A stretch of 64,000 bases of DNA from Canna indica. Its lineage: Eukaryota > Streptophyta > Magnoliopsida > Zingiberales > Cannaceae. A program made the position numbers and the translations under genes. The stretch lies in contig CP136891.1 of assembly GCA_034359265.1 (NCBI GenBank), positions 38,556,001-38,620,000 on the forward strand. The letters are read 5' to 3'. Under the pieces are notes generated by a model that saw only the letters and a program-made list of their open reading frames with translations, did no database searches and had not been told where the DNA came from. Positions 22,605-34,289 of the stretch are shown here, piece after piece; positions within the stretch are counted from its first letter, which is position 1; each line of letters begins with the position of its first letter.

Positions 22605-23315
22605 CACTACTAGAAAAATGGGCATCAGCAACGGCTAATGCCGTTGCTGCGCCGTTGCTGAAGAGCATCAGCAATGGCCCAGCCGTTGCAATAGAACCGT
22701 GACAGAAACTCGCGTTGTTGATAACTTAGCGACGTATCAGCAACGGTCGCTCGGGCCGTCGCTAAAAATATTATCAGCAACGGACACGGCGCCGTTGCTG
22801 ATAACATTAATAGCAACGGCCGCTCTGGCCGTCGCTAAAAATATTATCAGCAACGGACACCGAGCCGTTGCTGATAACATTAATAACAACGGCCGCTGAG
22901 TCCGTAGCAACGCCGTTAGTAAAAGCCCGTCGCTAAGCCGTTGCTGTAGGTCATCAGCAACGGCTTTCGATAAACTTTTAGCAACGGCTTTCCCACGGAC
23001 AGCCGTGGGAAAGCCGTTGCTGATGATGTGAACCTGGAAACGAAAAAATTTAAAATTTAAAATTTCCATTGATACATTGATACTATCAGATACATAACTC
23101 ACACACCCATACACTCATACACACATTCATTCACACATCACAAACACACCAAGATATACATCAAAACAATTATATTTATATTGATAATTATCCACGATAA
23201 TATAAAAACAATTCAAATGCAAAATTGAAGTATCAATATCTCAGTAACAAAGTCAATATAAATTAAACAAGTTCAATATCTCAGTAACAAAGTCAATATA
23301 AAGAAAATCTCACGA

Positions 23316-24829
23316 TCACGATGGAGGATGGTCTGGATCATATGGCGGGGTCTGGAGTGCTTGAGTGTACACCGGTGTGGACTGACTCGAGGACGATGGA
23401 TTAGATGATGCCGAAGAGATGCCTGCTTCGGGATGACCTGACATGTTGCGTAGCATAGCATGCATCTCCTCCATCATCTGATTCTGACGCGCGACCGTCT
23501 CCTCTAGAGTCCTTATTCTGCTACTATGACCATAACTGGATCTAGAGGTGGACGGCCGCTCACCAGCGACCGGAGGGGTCGGTGCCCCAAGTGGCCCTAG
23601 CACGGCTCGCGCATGACCACTATCTGTGAAGCCATATACGCGGTCATGGTCCCAGCCACCTGCGGCCTCGACCCACGATGCTGCGTCAAAGTCCTCGGGG
23701 GTACCCCCGCGCTGCACCACCGTCTGGTTGTAGGTCTCCTACTCGAGTTTGATTTTTTGTTTAATATTTATCATAAAACTTAAATTATAAATATATAACG
23801 AATAATTTAAACAAATATATAATTACCACAATGTATGCAGCGCGGATGTCGATGTACTCCCCCGTCCCATGTGCTCGACGGTGAGTCCGCTCAAACACCG
23901 CCATCGGGGAGGGTCGCTGGACAGTCCCGTCATCTGACACCGTCGTCTACATTTACAAAATAAATACATTAATTAGTACACATAGTAACAAATAAAATAT
24001 ATAATTAAAAGATATACTTACCATACGGTTCGCGTGCACTGCAAATGCAATAGAGCCGCCGGTGTGACGCGCTGCTCCCCCCGACATGCGATTTCTAGCC
24101 GCATTCCGAGAAACCTCCTGCCATCGATCCGTCGATCATATTCCCACGAGCTGGTCCCATATATCCGGAGTAATCCAACCGGGGCCGTATCCCCGAGTCT
24201 CCGCGATGTTAGTGGTCCCAGCTCGGGCCATCGCCTGGGACCGAGCCTGCCCCAGCTGCCCGTTGTACCTTGCCCGGGAAATAGCCTCCCAGGCAGCGTA
24301 AATGAAGGGCCTCTGGTCCTCGGCCCATGTATAGCGAGCCTGCAAAATAATAATATAAGTACCAATATTAATATATCATCATGCATGTAAAAAAAGAAAT
24401 AATACGTGCCTCAAACTCGCGCCATTACATGTCGACGTGCTCGCTAGGCACGTGAGACCACGTAGGCCATGCCCCGTGCATGTATCGTCGAATAGTAGAA
24501 GAAATGCTCCTCGGCACTTCTTCTTGCTCAAACCTGCACAACAAAAATAAATTTTAATATTATATTATGATATAATGAATTTGTAATGATTCATAATTCA
24601 TGATATATTATCGCTCCCCAATCACGCTAATCAATCTAAGTGACTCTGTGGCTGGTGGAGGCTGCCACCTGTTCGGCCCGCGTGGCCGCCTGCGTCTGGA
24701 TGTACTAGCCTCGGCAGTATCATCCTCATGAGGATCAGCAACAGGAGGATCAGCAGCATGAGTAAGTGCTGGAGTCTCACCGATCGGAGACTCCGAAGCT
24801 CTCCTGCGTCGATAACCACGACCAGACAT
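23316..24829 (-). pseudogene. CACTA-2 TNPA-like gene, broken
   Basis: Same five-exon plan as in CACTA-1: 24829-24612, 24534-24411, 24339-24022, 23946-23827 and 23738-23316. Exon 3 again carries ITPDIWDQLVGI and HTGGSVAF. Two lesions: the exon 1 donor reads AT instead of GT (24610-24611; the other copies have GAGCG then GTAAT), and exon 2 has the same ATG-TAA stop as CACTA-1. The exon 5 coiled coil is two heptads shorter than in CACTA-1. Confidence 0.75.
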
Positions 24830-24904
24830 ATCTGTCGAACAGACATATAATCAGATTATTGTATAAATAGTAGAGATATATTTAATAAAATATATACTTT
24901 ACAA

Positions 24905-27900
24905 TTATTCCTCATCATCTGAATAATAGTCTTCGAATTCTTCTTCTTCTTCCTCTTCTTCCTCTTCTTCATCTTCTTCATCTCCAGCTTCCTCAATTTC
25001 ATGATCGTCATCATCAGCATATTCAACTTCTAATTGAATTGACGTTGTGTCTGCATCCTCGAGTATTGGAATAATACGATCTACAGCAGGAGGATCATCT
25101 TCTTGATAGAAACCATGTGTCATATCAGGTATCAGCTCATTTTCTCCTACTATCGGATGAATATTCAACCGTGTGAAATTTATACCCGTTAACAAAATAT
25201 CCGCTATAGCACGACACAAGTCGCGACGGTCCACTAACAAACTCAAATATTCTTTCATCTATTTCAGCTCTGTGATCTTTGCTGTAAGTCTGAATCCAAA
25301 TAGGGAAATCACGATTCTGTAATCTCTCCAATTCTTGATCGTTGTGAATAGAGTATTTTTGCACCATCTCAATGTCAAATATTTCAATGAATTGTTCAAT
25401 CTCTGGACAATTGAGTAATACATACAAGTGTGCCAAATGATACTCTTCATCGCTTAAGTGTCGAGATGGACGAGAACCAAAAGCACGACCAGAGTGACAA
25501 AATATATTTAAACGTCCATCTGAATGTCGAACACCCCCGTCGTCGTTACGTGGAAGACGATCAAATCTTGTCTGTACTGTCGATTCAAAGTAAAATGAGC
25601 AGAATGTTGAAATTTCTTGGATGATATACGATTCAGATATTGATCCTTCAACAGCTGCGGTGTTCTTTACTTTTTTCTTCAGACGATTCATGTATCTTTC
25701 AAATAAGTACATCCACCGATATTGAACGGGGCCACCAACTCGTGCCTCGTATGCCAAGTGTATCGGTAGATGCTCCATCGAGTCAAAAAATGCAGGAGGG
25801 AAAAACTGCTCCAGCTTGCATATGATTTCAACAATATTATTTTCAAGTGTTGACATATCTTCGACTCGAAGGACATTTGCACAGATGTTTCTAAAAAACA
25901 TACTTAATTCAGTCAATGGACCCCAAATATTATCAGGTAGAAGATCTCGAAATGCGATCGGAAGTAATCTCCGCATGAATACATGACAATCATGGCTCTT
26001 CATCCCTGATATTTTGCAATCATCGACGTTCACACATCGAGATAAGTTTGAAGCATATCCATCGGGTAATCTGAGTTCTTTTACCCATTGACAAACATCT
26101 TTGATCTGTTGTTTATTTAACACATATAGGGCCTTCGGTTTCAGATATCGTCCGTTGACCTCTTGTAACTCCAACTCTGGTCTTTTACAAAGTATTTTCA
26201 GATCATGTCGGGCTTTGACATTATCTTTAGTTTTTCCAGAAATATCCATCAAAGTGTTGAAAATATTATCAAACATATTTTTTTCAATGTGCATGACATC
26301 TAAATTATGTCGAATCAATAATGAACTCCAATAGGGCAATTCCCAAAAGATACTTTTTTTCACCCAGTTGTGTGTTTGGCCAAAACCTGACACTCTTTCA
26401 TTGCGACCAAATACTATATCTGGAAGTGCTGAAACACGTGCTAACATTTGTTCACCAGACAACATCGGTGGTGGCCCATCTCTTTCGACTCTGCCCTTAG
26501 TAAATTTATTACGATTCCTTCGATACTGGTGATTAACCGGTAGGAATCGACGATGACAATCAAAGAATGAGATTTTTCGTCTGTTCTGAAGACTGGTTGA
26601 TTTAGAGTGTTCCATACAATACGGACAAGAGAGTCGGCCGTGAGTGCTCCAACCCGACAACATGTCGTATGCCGGGAAATCATTGATTGTCCACAAGACC
26701 GCGGCCTTTAAATTAAAATTTTGCTTCCGATGACAATCATAAGTGACAGCTCCCTCAGTCCACAATGTTTTCAATTCATCTATCAAGGGTCTGAGAAATA
26801 TGTCAATTTCTTTTCGCGAACCCTTAGGACCCAGAATAATCATCGAAAAATAAATTAATTCATCTTTCATGCACATTGACAGTGGCAAATTATAAACTGT
26901 CAGCAGCACTGGCCAAACTGAATAAGGAGTTGCAGAATGTCCAAACGGATTAAAACCATCTGTGCACAATCCCAATCTGATATTTCTAGTATCCCTAGCA
27001 AATGAAGGATAACATGTATCCAAATGTTTCCATGCTTCACTGTCAGATGGATGAGTCATTACTGTATCATCACGACTTCTTGCATGCCAACTCATGTAGG
27101 GGGCTGTCTTTTCCAACATGAATAATCTTTGAAGCCTCGGTGTTAGTGGAAAATACCGAAGCACCTTAAACGGAATATTTTTCTGTCGGACCGATTTCTT
27201 CTCCTTGTAACGAGGGTGTTGACATAGAGGGCATTTATCCAACTACACATTTTCTTTATAATATAAAATGCAGTTATTTTGGCACGCGTGTATTTTTTCG
27301 TACCCAAGCCCCAATTTTCTCATTAGCTTTTTAGTCTTATAAAAAGTTGGCTCAAACTTGTTATCAGTAGGCAGCATTCCATTAATCAATCCAGCAATCC
27401 GATCATACGCAACTCCGCTGATATTACAATCGGCCTTGATGTTTAAGAGTTGTGTCATTGCTAAAAACCTAGTGTATTTAGGACAATTCTCATTCAAAGG
27501 TTCATCGGCAGCTTTCAACATCTCGTAAAATTTTGCAGCTTCTTTATTCGGTAATTCAATCTCTACCGCCGTTTATACTTCGGTGATATCAACCGTTGTA
27601 GTATCTGGTGGGACTGATGTCTGAAGAACTGGCCGATCAACATTATCATTCAGGTGGAATTGACCCCCAAGACTATCAAGTATCATAGTTCTATAGGGAT
27701 TACATTGACCGGATGAAGAAGCACCAGCAGAGGAAGATTCACCATATGTCTGAACGACAGGATTGCTCGACGTCCCGACTTCGCGTGACTCCCCGTGACA
27801 AGTCCATAGAAAATATCTTGGTGCAAATCCTTTGGTATATAGGTGCAGAGTGACAGTCTCCCGATCCAAAAATCGTCCATTCGAATAAATGCGGCACGGA

Positions 27901-28040
27901 CATCGGATTTGATCACCCATGCTAACGAAATTCCGATTCGAATAGGCGAAATTTAGAAAGTACGTTACGCCTAATCGAAACTCATTCGTTAAAGCTCCAC
28001 GATCAAGACGTCGGTACATCCAACTTCGATCAGCCGACAT
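24905..28040 (-). pseudogene. CACTA-2 TNPD transposase gene, two stops and a deletion
   Basis: It starts at the ATG at 28040 with the same N-terminal Transpos_assoc domain. Two in-frame nonsense codons are visible: TAA at 27573-27575 (CACTA-1 has GGG at the matching codon) and TAG at 27243-27245 (CAG in CACTA-1). Between them and after them the frame is open, and it is intact through the poly-T site that is shifted in CACTA-1. At 25153-25160 the DUF4216 part is cut: a 350-bp deletion relative to CACTA-1 (its positions 11217-11566) joined at a shared GAT, changing frame. The acidic tail survives at 24905-25130, and near 25122 five codons are present that CACTA-1 lacks. Confidence 0.9.
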
Positions 28041-28085
28041 GATTCTGTCAATCAATCACAATTTCTTTGGTTAATGTCTTTAGTT

Positions 28086-28338
28086 GAGATTGTCCTATTC
28101 CATTCGGGATTTTGGTTATTCGTACTGCACTTACGTTTTTATTTTAATTGTTAACTAATTATTCTAAATTTCAGCAGCATCTCCCTACAGTTCTCCGAAT
28201 ACGCATATCATCTGGGCGCGTATCGGAGAACAAGAGAGATGTTGCTGAAATTTAGAATAATTAGTTAACAGTTAAAATAAAAACGTAAGTGCAGTATAAA
28301 TAACTATATTCCCAAATTGTCCAATCAGGGACAATTCA
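28086..28338. repeat. Long palindrome upstream of TNPD (CACTA-2)
   Basis: Counterpart of 14493-14746. Near the centre AATTTCAGCAGCATCTC faces GAGATGTTGCTGAAATT with a single mismatch; in CACTA-1 both arms differ here (TTCGACAGC and TTGCCAAAA). Confidence 0.85.
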
Positions 28339-28507
28339 AGAATTGTACGTCGTATAAAAGATCATCTACTTCTTTTACACGAACATACAATCCCCGAACG
28401 CCTAAGGTTTTGCTAAATCATATCCGACTCGTCGATGCGTACGTGAAACATATCAACTCGTCGGATGGATGATTATTTTCTAAATGTTTCGAGACAGTTC
28501 GAGTCCA

Positions 28508-28624
28508 TATTGGACGATTTCGGCGCGCGTCCGAAGTGGATGATTCCGGCGCGCGTCTGAAGTGGACGATTCCGGCGCGAGTCCGAATTGGACGATTCCG
28601 GCACGCGTTCGAAGTGGATAATTC
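28508..28624. repeat. 26-bp tandem repeat, about 4.3 units (CACTA-2)
   Basis: Units start at 28508, 28534, 28560, 28586 and 28612; the last is partial. Confidence 0.85.
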
Positions 28625-29080
28625 CGAAATTAATCTAAACCCTAAAAATTATTCTAACAAATTAAATAATTAATCTAAATAATTAATCTAAATAATTAAT
28701 CTAAATAATCAATCTAAATAATTAATTAACAATTAAAAAACAATAATAAAATATTATTAAACTACAAATTCCGGCGCCGGAGTTAGGTGGACTCCGGCGC
28801 CAGCGTACACTGGCCGGACACACTGTCCGGCCAATGTACAAGGTCCGGCGGCGGCCATCGGCCGACCGCCGCCGGCCGAAACCCTATTTTTAGGGTTTCG
28901 GTCGGATTTTCTACCGGCCGCAACGGGAAGAGACGGCAGCCGGAGGGCACATACCTGACAGTGTCGGCAGCAGCGGGAGGCATCGTCGGCGTCGTCGGCG
29001 TCGGCAGCGGCGGCGAGAGGAAGGAGAGGAGGCGGCGGCGACAGCAGCGGGAGGAAGAAGGGGGGCGGGCGCGATCTGCG

Positions 29081-29091
29081 ACCTATATAAA
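29081..29091 (-). promoter_or_regulatory. TATA-like box of CACTA-2
   Basis: TTTATATAGGT on the minus strand, at the same position relative to the right array as in CACTA-1 and CACTA-3. Confidence 0.45.
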
Positions 29092-29519
29092 CTTATCAGC
29101 AACGGCTCACTCGCCCATTAGAAAGCCGTTGCTGATAAGTTATCATCAGCAACGGCTCACTTGTCCGTTAGCAAGCCGTTGCTAATAAGTTATCATCTGC
29201 AACGGCTCACTTGTCCGTTAGAAAGCCGTTGCTGATAATTAACATCATCAGCAACGGCTCGCGTGTCCGTTAGAAAACCGTTGCAGATACAACATATCTG
29301 CAACGGCTCGAGCGGCCGTAAGAATGCCGTTGCAAATAGCAACGGCTTGAGCGGCCGTTGCTGATAGCCGTTGCTGAAGACCAAGTTTCTAGTAGTGGTT
29401 GTTCCAAGGGGTGTATCGGAGATTGAAGAAGGGGATCTCACAGAGCTGTAGCATCTTGCGCTAACCAAATTTTGTGTAGTCACTACTCCTGAAAAGGTGT
29501 TCGTGAGATTCCTAGGCTG

Positions 29520-30113
29520 ATCTACAGAGGGGCAGGCCGGATCTGCTTGAAGGTATCTTCTGGTGAGCCGATAAAGATATGAAAAGTATGACTTGATGCA
29601 CTTTATCTTTTAGGTGCAAAGATAAAAATATGTCAACGAATAGAACATTTTCTAAGAAATGGAGAGATGAAGGTACGATAGTGTAAGATATTCCTCATTA
29701 AGGAAAATAAAAACCAAAGAATAACTGATACAACATAAAACAGCAAACCTTTCTGAACAATAAATATCTTTCAAAGTTGACAAATGTTTCAAATAAATGG
29801 AAAAAATAAAATGCTAGATAACAATATTGATTATTAAAGTATAACAAATAAAAGAATTTGACCAATTAGACAAATATCATAATTAGGGAGCTAATAGTTC
29901 TTAAGCCCATGAGGAAGCTAAATAAAAATTATCAAAGAAAAGCTTTGCAGCAACCTCTCTTTATGGATCTCTTTGATTTAGATACAAGCTTTTACTCTCT
30001 TATTGAGGGACCTAAAGAAAATACTTATATATTGGAGATAATACAAGCTTGGTAATTTCATGTAAGAGAGGAAAAAGGAAAAGGTGTATTAATATTCTAG
30101 TAGCAAACAATAC
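29520..30113. other. Gene-free stretch downstream of the HAL2-like fragment
   Basis: AT-rich with no domain recognised. It lies on the 3' side of the minus-strand HAL2-like exons and may be intron or transposon interior. Confidence 0.35.
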
Positions 30114-30521
30114 CGCATATAATGCATCGTTACCCTTCAAGAAACCTTGAAGGGTTCCATCAATAGGATCAAGCACCTACACCAAAGGATATTGTTGGAT
30201 TTAGTAAAAAGATAAGCACCTAATTTTTCAATGAAGTTAATAAGAAAATTCAACAAATAATATCCTACAAGATACTTGAAAATTAGAAGCTATTACTTAA
30301 CATACCCAATAGGTTGTTGGGTGTGCATCAAAAGAGACTGAATTCTTCCCCCCTCTATCAATAGCCTCCAACACAACGTCAGCAGTCAAAGGATCATCAG
30401 AACCAGTAGTTTTATCAGCTACTGCAGTCAACACAAAATTCACAAGGTAATTACCATCATAAGCATCAATTGTCTGCACTCCAGAATTTGACCTTAAGAA
30501 CCCAAAATCCTCTTCAGCCAC
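30114..30521 (-). pseudogene. HAL2-like (PAP phosphatase, AHL type) gene fragment, two exons
   Basis: The family removes 3'-phosphate from PAP/PAPS in sulfur metabolism. Exon A (about 30521 to 30306) reads VAEEDFGFLRS, then VVLEAIDRGGKNS and HPTTYW, with donor GTATGT. Exon B (30176 to 30114) has acceptor GTGTAG and reads VLDPIDGTLQGFLKG then NDALYA, with donor GTATTG. The joint is in phase. DPIDGT is the metal-binding signature of the inositol-monophosphatase fold, and the EAIDRGGK and YWVLDPIDGT spacing matches plant AHL. Family members read DPIDGT-R-G; here two codons (LQ) replace that Arg, adding one residue at a very conserved site. No N-terminal or C-terminal exons could be found, and transposon sequence lies on both sides. 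Probably a fragment captured or left behind, not a working gene. Confidence 0.72.
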
Positions 30522-30719
30522 ATAAGTATCAAAAAAATAACCTCATGCATGAAACAACATAGAACATGAAAGATCAGTCAATGGCAAAAATTTAGATTTA
30601 AATCACCTTGTCCTAAACAAGCACAATCACTGAACTTTTACCATTTGAACCAAAGATAATAATTTTGAGATCCTTACCTTTCCACACACAGAAATATCAA
30701 GCGAGCATGGGAAGATCAG

Positions 30720-31240
30720 GTGAGATCAAGAGTGGTGAGTTTGTTGAAATGGGAGGCATCGCCGGGGGTCGGAGACGAGCAGTGGTGGGTTCGTCGCTGG
30801 GAGCGGGAGACGAGAAGTGAGGAGGGAAGGGCACGGCGTGAGATCAAACGAGAACAACTTCGGGTTTGCTGGAAGGGGAGGCATCGCCGGGGGGCAAGAG
30901 AGGAGCAGTGGCGTGGGGTATGTTGAAATCAGAGGCGTCGCCGGGGGTCGGAGACGAGCAATGGTGGGTTCGTCGCCGGGAGCGAGAGACGAGAAGTGAG
31001 GAAGGGAAGGGTACGACATGAGATCAAGGAGAGCAACGTCGGGTTTGCTGGAAGGGGAGGCGTCGCCGGGGTGGGAGAGGAGCAGTGGCGGGTTCGTCGA
31101 CTGGAGTACGAGACGAGCAGCAAGGGCAGGACAAGGAAGGCGGGGAAGAAAAATTTGGGAAAGGGAGGGGGAAGAAAATTTTTGGAAGGGCACGAGAAAG
31201 AGAGGCAGGGAAGAAAGAAAATTTGAGGGTAAGTGTCGAC
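30720..31240. repeat. GC-rich tandem duplication, about 179-bp period
   Basis: GGCATCGCCGGGGGTCGGAGACGAGCAGTGG at about 30755 returns at about 30934, and a related copy lies near 31060. Several frames stay open on both strands but their products are Arg/Glu- or Pro/Ser-rich low complexity. On the minus strand it precedes the HAL2-like fragment and could be a leader. Confidence 0.6.
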
Positions 31241-31448
31241 TATGAAAATTAAATTTACTGGGTTAAGTGACCGGCTTAATTAGAAAAGGTTGAAAAATAA
31301 AATGTAAAGAAAATAAAATAAAATAAATATAAATTGGTCGGTTTAATTACCAACGGATTTTTTATCTGTCGATAATTTTGTTGGTAATACCAACAAAATT
31401 TATCTGTCAGTAATAAATCCGTCGGTGATAATCTATGTTCTTGTAGTG
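31241..31448. mobile_element. Right end of a family-C CACTA element
   Basis: The end reads ATGTTCTTGTAGTG and is preceded by repeated AATAAATCCGTCGGTGATAA and TTTTTTATCTGTCGATAA words. This is a third subterminal type. Its left end is not in the window, so the element is truncated or its left part lost. The HAL2-like fragment may lie inside it. Confidence 0.5.
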
Positions 31449-31518
31449 GTTAACTGAAAAAACCGATTCGGTTCCGGACCGGTTTTCAAGTTAATTGAAT
31501 TTTTTTTTCTCACCCCTA
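31449..31518. mobile_element. hAT-type MITE, right-end fragment
   Basis: It ends TTTTTCTCACCCCTA, the same terminus as the four complete hAT MITEs in this window, and contains GGTTCCGGACCGGTTTT. Its left part is absent; the CACTA end abuts it at 31448, so that element probably inserted into it. Confidence 0.5.
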
Positions 31519-31612
31519 GTCGGGGGTACATGAGGAGGTCACGGGTATTATAAGTTAGAGGTTTTTTAGTCATGGGATAGATAAAATTGAGGGAATTATT
31601 TTTGTCGGCCAA

Positions 31613-32104
31613 AAAAGAAGAGAAAAACTTTTTGCCAAAAAATTTATTTATTTTTAATTATTTTACCATCAATGGCACACGTAATTTGTCACAATAAATA
31701 GTTCTATATCTATGGCTAATATATTGTCACAAATATTTGCCATAAAATATCGTGACAACGTTGTGGCAAAAATATTGCCGCAAACGCTTGCCACAAAATA
31801 TTGTGACAAACTTGTGGCAAAACGTTTGTCGCAAATTCTTGCCACGGTAGAATATTTTGAATTAGTGGCAAAACCTGTTATCATAAATTTAAAAAATTAT
31901 AAAATTTGAACGTTGACTCAATTATTAGTGGCAAACATAGTGGCAAAATTAGAAAAATTATCATAAATAGTTTGAACTTATACTTTTAATCATAAAAATA
32001 ATTTTACCATAAATTTCATCGTAAATTATATATTTTGTGATCAATTGTTGTTGGTCATCGTAAAATTTTGCCATTAATTTTTTTTTTTTTTTTTTAAATG
32101 AGTG
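31613..32104. mobile_element. Family-B CACTA element, right part
   Basis: Dense TGGCAAA/TTTGCCA and TTGCCACAAAAT words in both orientations match the array that starts at 19459. The outermost stretch (TTTTGCCATTAA then a T run and AAATGAGTG) resembles a mutated complement of the left end (TTAGTGGCAAG..., CACTAC plus A run). No matching 3-bp duplication is seen, so the end is uncertain. Confidence 0.45.
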
Positions 32105-32623
32105 AAGCACTGAAAAGTCACCACCAAACTTCTTAGACTGTGCAACACATATATGATGCACTAGTAATGAATGCACAACTGGTATTTAATGTACATTTCG
32201 CTTCAAGTCACCACCAAACACGTGTTTGGCAATCTCATTTCACTTCAAGTTTAAGACACTAAAGACAAATCTTTGAAATGACTCAAGAGTACGTACGTAG
32301 TACTACTATTCCATGATATCAAGGCCACGTTTTGTGGGTATTATTCTTGGATGCAACATTTGATCTTTCCTTATCTTTACTCCTTGTGCTCAACAGTACA
32401 AATAACATTGGTTGCACAAAAAGTCAGCAATTTGGTTAGCTACCGACCACTACATAATTAGATTTGTCTGTTGCCATGCAAGATTGTATGTTCCTTGACT
32501 GACAAGATCCTAGAACAATCTAGTTCAGTGTTTAGTTGACTTGAGAGTTAGTTCTGTTTATTTGCTTTTTATTTGTCAGGATGAAGTTGAAGTTGTGTGG
32601 TGTATTTTCTGGACTATATACAC
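32105..32623. other. Gene-free intergenic sequence
   Basis: No domain, terminal repeat or tandem array recognised. Confidence 0.4.
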
Positions 32624-33066
32624 TAGGGGTGAGTTTGGACTGGACGGGTTAGGATTTAATATATTTCGGTCTCGTTATGATTTTGAGTTAGGGGCGTAAT
32701 TATATATTTTGGTTCTGGTTCGAATATGAAGTATTCCGATAATTTATCTCGTCCCGAGATTTTTTAGGATGAGACTGAAACGTTCCAAATTTATTAAAAA
32801 AAAATTTCATACAAAATAAAAATAATATCTTCATTAAGTAATTAATAGTGTTGTATTACAACATCTCAAAATATTAATATTACTTGTATCATAAATCGGA
32901 CCGAGCCGGGACAATCTCATTTTTTTTATACCGTCCAGGTTTTTAATCGGGACGAACATATTTGTCCCGGTCCTGTTCTGATTTTAAATTTGGATGAAAT
33001 TTTACTAAAATTTTTAGATTAGACCAGACTAGAACGATCGAAACGTCCCAACCGTACTCACCCCTA
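32624..33066. mobile_element. hAT-type MITE 2 (443 bp)
   Basis: It starts TAGGGGTGAGTTTGG and ends CGTACTCACCCCTA. Flanking 8-mers are ATATACAC (32616-32623) and ATATACAG (33067-33074), seven of eight identical. The interior has GGTCCCGGTCCTG-like words and no gene. Confidence 0.8.
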
Positions 33067-33074
33067 ATATACAG

Positions 33075-33786
33075 CTCCAGTGTAGAAGTGGTAATTATAA
33101 GGGATACCAAACTGCTTCATCCGCTGTAAAGAGAGGGAACCATGCATGTTCAATCTTAGAATTTGACTTGGTATTTGCTTCAAATGCTAAACAAAGTAAT
33201 TAAATACTAGAGATGTTCAGCTAAAGAGAGGATTAGCGAGAATATTTATAATTCCAATAGCCTTTTCGAGTGGATGGGAGAATCATTAAATGTGTTATTC
33301 TTCTCATATCCGACAGTGTTGGCAATGAGTTGATCCCAAGGTGTTAATCGAGTGGCATGATTGAAAAAAAAAGAGGATGCGGTAAACTGATCCAGGTATA
33401 TTTCCGCAAGCTAGGATCGAAACCCAATACCACTTGAAAAATGAAATAAGAAATGTTAATCCGATGAAAATAAAATGCAAAGTTTAACTTGGTATATATG
33501 GAGACAACAATGTCAATGGTGAGAGGATAATAAATCCTTTTACGATTTAGGGTGGGTATAATACAGTGAGCATCTCCCTGAGCTATATATTAATTAAAAT
33601 ACTTGCAATGAGCAATAGCACCAAACTATCAACTAATAATAATAGGAGAGAGAACACTTCTTTGCCTAAAAGTCAAAAACATAGGAGCACAGAACATAGA
33701 AACAAAGGCACGAGCAGTAAAATATATAGTTACAGCGGCGATTTCAAGGTTTACCTTCTCCTTAATTCGTGCGACGAATATGGTTG
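33075..33786. other. Gene-free intergenic sequence
   Basis: A frame of about 100 codons at 33566-33871 runs into the LTR and has no recognisable domain; I do not call it. Nothing else is seen. Confidence 0.4.
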
Positions 33787-34289
33787 GAGTTTGTCCCACC
33801 CTAAATTCAATATGATCGGCCAAGGTACGGCACGTATCCCAAAATCTAATCTCAAAACAAATTATGCATAAGTAATGAACTCAAACATTTTATGACATTT
33901 AAAACTTAAAGAAAAAAATCAAATTCTAAAACAAACTCAACCACTAATTAAAAATAATGCTAAATGTTTAATTTATTTTTAAAATTTTAAAGTCTCAACA
34001 AGGACACCCCAAACTAAGAAAAATACGGAAACCAAATAACTGAGTCTACATGACTCAACAACATAAAATGACTGGACTCAGTATCCTCCTCGATCACGAC
34101 ATGTTACGAGATCAGCTGCTCCGCCACCACCAGCCGTGCTACTGCACTCTGGTACCTCTCTGATCTAGCTCAGGTGCTGCAAAATAATAGTAATGAGGAG
34201 TAAGTCCAATTAGAACTTAGTGAGCAGATCAGTACTGAATTCACCAAATCAATCATCATGCATAAAAATACAAATAGCTGATATATAAT

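Larger units (their letters stand above)
22605..29397 (-). mobile_element. CACTA-2, En/Spm-type transposon (6793 bp)
   Basis: It has the same 12-bp termini, subterminal arrays (22620-23020 and 29092-29380), gene order and palindrome as CACTA-1, with high nucleotide identity throughout. Differences are a 350-bp deletion in the TNPD 3' part, fewer 26-bp repeats and several coding lesions. It inserted within family-B CACTA sequence, making a transposon-in-transposon nest. Confidence 0.95.
22428..29442 (-). other. Short reading frame interrupted by CACTA-2
   Basis: If CACTA-2 and one GTT are removed, the minus strand from about 29442 (ATG, MLQLCEIPFFNLRY) reads without a stop across the insertion point to the TAG at 22428, 76 codons. 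It contains two close Trp residues (MIWRWKISNGRNCHC). I do not recognise it. It may be chance or part of a captured exon. Coordinates span the whole insertion; the sequence itself is 29398-29442 and 22428-22604. Confidence 0.25.

Noticed and set aside
30720..31230. Pro/Ser-rich 155-residue minus-strand frame
   Set aside because: It is produced by the 179-bp GC-rich duplication; no signal, domain or codon pattern supports it.
33566..33871. 101-residue frame with an ATG
   Set aside because: It crosses the boundary of solo LTR A, so it is a chance fusion of flank and LTR.
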